64,000 bases of DNA from Bin5 sp022827195 (GTDB lineage Bacteria; Chloroflexota; Anaerolineae; Caldilineales; Caldilineaceae): positions 310,001 through 374,000 of the forward strand of contig OZ242331.1 of assembly GCA_965208275.1 (NCBI GenBank). Direction: 5' to 3'. The notes below the pieces were generated by a model. The model saw only the letters and a program-made list of their open reading frames with translations. It ran no database searches and was not told where the DNA came from. Position 1 is the first letter of the stretch. Each line of letters opens with the position of its first letter. Positions 61,717-64,000 of this stretch are shown here, piece after piece. A program made the position numbers and the translations under genes.

Positions 61717-63774
61717 ATGCGTAACCTATCCCATGCTTTCGCATTCTTGATGATCGCCGCCTTGCTGCTTACGGCCTGCGGGGCAGAGGTCGTAGAGGTA
61801 GAGGTCGTCGTGACGCCCACCCCGATTCCAATCGGACGCGAGCTAATCAGGGAAGGCCTGTCCGGACCTGAAGTCGTCCTCGACCCGGCCGAATGGCCTA
61901 CCTCATACGATGACGCGCCGATGCTCCAGCAGATGGTTGATGAGGGCGACCTTCCCCCTGTCGAGGAGCGCCTGCCGCTGGAGCCGTTGGTGCTGAGGCC
62001 CCTCAATGAAATCGGTCAGTACGGTGGCATTGTTCGCCGCGGTTTCACCGGACCGGGAGACGCTTGGAACCCGAAACGTTATGGGGCCCATGATCACATC
62101 CTCTTCTGGAAGTACGATATGACCGAGGTCATTCCCAACATCGCCAAAGGCTGGGAAAGAAGTGACGACGGGACCGAGTGGACGATCTTCTTGCGCGAAG
62201 GCATGAGATGGTCCGACGGCGCACCCTTCACCTCTGCTGACTTTGTATTCTGGTTCGATGATATCTACAGCAATACAGAGATCATTGCCGTTCCCGGCGT
62301 AGACCTGCCGGTCGGCAGCCAGGTCGTGGCTGTAGACGAGACGACGGTCAAGTACATATTGCCGACGCCCAACTTCCTCTTCCACCAGGCGCTGGCCGGC
62401 TTCTCGCTAATCGCCAGCCAGGCCAATTGGGGACATACGGGTATGGGAGGTTTTGCGCCCGCGCACTACCTCAAGCAGTACCTTCCCAGCTATACTTCGC
62501 AGGAGCAGGTCGATGCCCAGGCTGACGAGGCAGGGTTCGACAACTGGGTCAATCTGCTCAAATCCAAGATGAGCTGGCAGGGCAATCCTGACCTGCCCGC
62601 GGTGACGCCCTGGACGACGTCGATCGCGATCAACAATCCGAGTTGGGTGCTGGAGCGAAATCCCTACTACTGGGAAGTGGACACCGCCGGCAACCAACTC
62701 CCCTACCACGACTATATCGTGTTGGAGGTGGCGGAGTCGGTCGACGTGATTAACCTGCGCGCCGTCGCCGGAGAATACGATTTCCAGGCCCGGCACCTCG
62801 ACATCGTCAATCTCCCCCTCTTCCTCGAAAACCAGGAGCGGGGCGGCTACAACGTCTTTCTCGACCCGACCGAGAGAGGCACGCAGGCCGGCCTCATCTT
62901 CAACATGAGCTATGACGGCGACCCGGAGATCGTCAAGTGGATCAACTCGCTGGAATTCCGCCGCGCCATATCTCTGGGGATAGACCGTGAGCAGATCAAC
63001 GAGGCCTTTTTCCTCGGTCTGGCCGAGGGGGGCAACGTTCTGCCGGTCGAGACCAATCCCTTCTCACCGGGCGCGGACGAGAATGGTGTCCTCTACCGCA
63101 TGTACTGGCACACCTATGATCCCGATACAGCCAATCAGATGTTGGATGATCTGGGCTTGACAGAGAAGGATGCCGACGGCAACCGCCTGCGGACCGATAA
63201 CGGCGAGCCGCTGATTTTCGAGGTGCTGGCCGCGTCCGAAGCCTTCCTCCCCTTCCCTCAGATCAGCGAAATGATCAACGACCAGTGGAAGGAGATCGGC
63301 ATTCAGCTCGACATCAGGGCGGTGGAACGCAGCCAGGGTGAGACGATGACGGCCGCCAACCAGCACCAAATCTGGATGTGGGAAGTCGGGGACAACATCG
63401 TCAGTCTGGCCTCAACAGCCTTCCCCAACGGGGCCGGCGGCTATGCGTCCGGGCCTTTGTACGGTGAGTGGTTTGACTCGCGCGGGGCATCCGGCCTGGA
63501 GCCGCCGCCTGAGATGCGCCGGGTGATGGAGATGTGGTACGAGCTCGGCGGATTCCAAACCGACGAGGAGGTCGTTGCGCAGGTTAAGGAGATGTGGAAG
63601 ATTATCGCCGACCAGACGTGGACCATCGGCACGGTTGGCGCCGGCCCGGTCATCTTCGGCACCCGCGTCGTCAACAAGAGGATGGGGAATGTTGCGCCCA
63701 GGCAGATCGTCAACACTGCCGGCATGACCCCGGGCCTCATCCGCTCAGAACAGTTCTACTACAAGGACGAGTAG
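61717..63774 (+). CDS. Family 5 extracellular solute-binding lipoprotein
   Basis: 685 residues from ATG 61717 (MRNLSHAFAFLMIAALLL) after GGAGGAG; an upstream in-frame ATG has no ribosome site. Lipobox ends at Cys21 (LLTAC), then a Val/Glu-rich linker. SBP_bac_5 core with WTIFLREGMRWSDGAPFTSAD near residue 160. It is a paralogue of the protein at 951-3035: both share LPPVEERLP, YGG-x-x-RRGFTGP, and a C-terminal GTVG-A/Q-G block. Permeases should follow just beyond the window. Confidence 0.93.
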   Translation: MRNLSHAFAFLMIAALLLTACGAEVVEVEVVVTPTPIPIGRELIREGLSGPEVVLDPAEWPTSYDDAPMLQQMVDEGDLPPVEERLPLEPLVLRPLNEIGQYGGIVRRGFTGPGDAWNPKRYGAHDHILFWKYDMTEVIPNIAKGWERSDDGTEWTIFLREGMRWSDGAPFTSADFVFWFDDIYSNTEIIAVPGVDLPVGSQVVAVDETTVKYILPTPNFLFHQALAGFSLIASQANWGHTGMGGFAPAHYLKQYLPSYTSQEQVDAQADEAGFDNWVNLLKSKMSWQGNPDLPAVTPWTTSIAINNPSWVLERNPYYWEVDTAGNQLPYHDYIVLEVAESVDVINLRAVAGEYDFQARHLDIVNLPLFLENQERGGYNVFLDPTERGTQAGLIFNMSYDGDPEIVKWINSLEFRRAISLGIDREQINEAFFLGLAEGGNVLPVETNPFSPGADENGVLYRMYWHTYDPDTANQMLDDLGLTEKDADGNRLRTDNGEPLIFEVLAASEAFLPFPQISEMINDQWKEIGIQLDIRAVERSQGETMTAANQHQIWMWEVGDNIVSLASTAFPNGAGGYASGPLYGEWFDSRGASGLEPPPEMRRVMEMWYELGGFQTDEEVVAQVKEMWKIIADQTWTIGTVGAGPVIFGTRVVNKRMGNVAPRQIVNTAGMTPGLIRSEQFYYKDE

Positions 63775-63781
63775 CGTTTCT

Positions 63782-63808
63782 GCCCGGCGATTTCGTCGCG
63801 AACCGGGC
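63782..63808 (+). promoter_or_regulatory. Hairpin right after the binding-protein gene
   Basis: GCCCGG (63782-63787) pairs with CCGGGC (63803-63808), and inside it TTCG pairs with CGAA around a 3-nt loop, with a 4-nt bulge. It starts 7 nt after the stop. Confidence 0.45.
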
Positions 63809-63939
63809 GGCGCAACCGGCTTAAGGCGGGGCGTATCCACAACCCGGGAATGCATCAGCGGAGAGCGCCCGGCGCCCCATGCGTTCCGTCTGAAACCGGT
63901 GCAGTCTCTCAGACATCGTTAGGATGTGACCCCAATGGC

Positions 63940-63968
63940 GGGAGAGCGGGCTTCTTGCCCGCTCTCCC
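63940..63968 (+). promoter_or_regulatory. Strong hairpin, 12-bp perfect stem with 5-nt loop
   Basis: GGGAGAGCGGGC (63940-63951) and GCCCGCTCTCCC (63957-63968) around TTCTT, 165 nt after the binding-protein stop. No U-run follows, so it matches the intercistronic hairpins of the other importers rather than a classic terminator. Confidence 0.7.
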
Positions 63969-64000
63969 CGATAGCAGCCTGTTTGATAAGACCCGACATC

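Noticed and set aside
1..64000. tRNA, rRNA, insertion sequence or prophage
   Set aside because: Looked for on both strands; no transposase, integrase or RNA-gene signature was recognised by eye.

Overview
The window is about 62% GC and tightly packed. It has no rRNA, tRNA, transposase or phage gene that I can see. Gene content points to a heterotrophic member of the Chloroflexota, probably Caldilineales-like: many ABC-importer lipoproteins whose mature N-termini start Cys-Ala-Pro-Ala, plus phytanoyl-CoA-dioxygenase-like enzymes, sugar-phosphate-isomerase-like TIM barrels, D-2-hydroxyacid dehydrogenases and BNR-repeat proteins. The lineage is inferred from gene style, not from a marker gene.

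Layout. (1) 1-8955, minus strand: a cut-off Dpp-type permease with its binding lipoprotein, a truncated ferritin-like ORF, an NHL propeller, two about 85% identical NAD-dependent epimerases separated by a 118-bp tandem array, a PhyH dioxygenase and a 2-hydroxyacid dehydrogenase. (2) 9162-13039, minus: an LplA/LplB/YtcP-like sugar importer. (3) 13259-20039, minus: a family-5 importer with a putative TIM-barrel glycosidase and a BNR protein. (4) 20256-25308: two more BNR proteins and a PhyH protein on the minus strand. Between the BNR genes is a plus-strand four-helix-bundle gene inside a block of heptamer-bearing repeats. (5) 25646-36147, plus: a sugar importer followed by isomerases, an SDR, a PhyH protein, two 2-hydroxyacid dehydrogenases and an HpcH/HpaI aldolase. 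(6) 36153-43376, minus: isomerase, sugar importer, Uma2 nuclease, epimerase, amidohydrolase. (7) 43377-45009: heptamer array and a gene-poor repeat-rich stretch. (8) 45010-63774, plus: two isomerases, an amidohydrolase, two sugar importers each followed by hydrolases, a DegT aminotransferase, an SDR and a last family-5 binding protein.

Together the genes look like a scavenging island. Eight binding lipoproteins and 13 permease genes bring in sugars, sugar acids or peptides, and cytosolic oxidoreductases, epimerases, aldolase and hydrolases process them. No ABC ATPase gene is present, so the importers must borrow ATPases encoded elsewhere.

Two non-coding patterns stand out. Every one of the eight binding-protein genes is followed by an RNA hairpin, which in the seven operons with visible permeases lies before the first permease. 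Dispersed arrays of 7-bp units share conserved flanking sequences, and one pair of these modules brackets the four-helix-bundle gene. Several near-consensus sigma-70-type promoters (TTGACR, 16-17 bp, TATAAW) can be placed with confidence.
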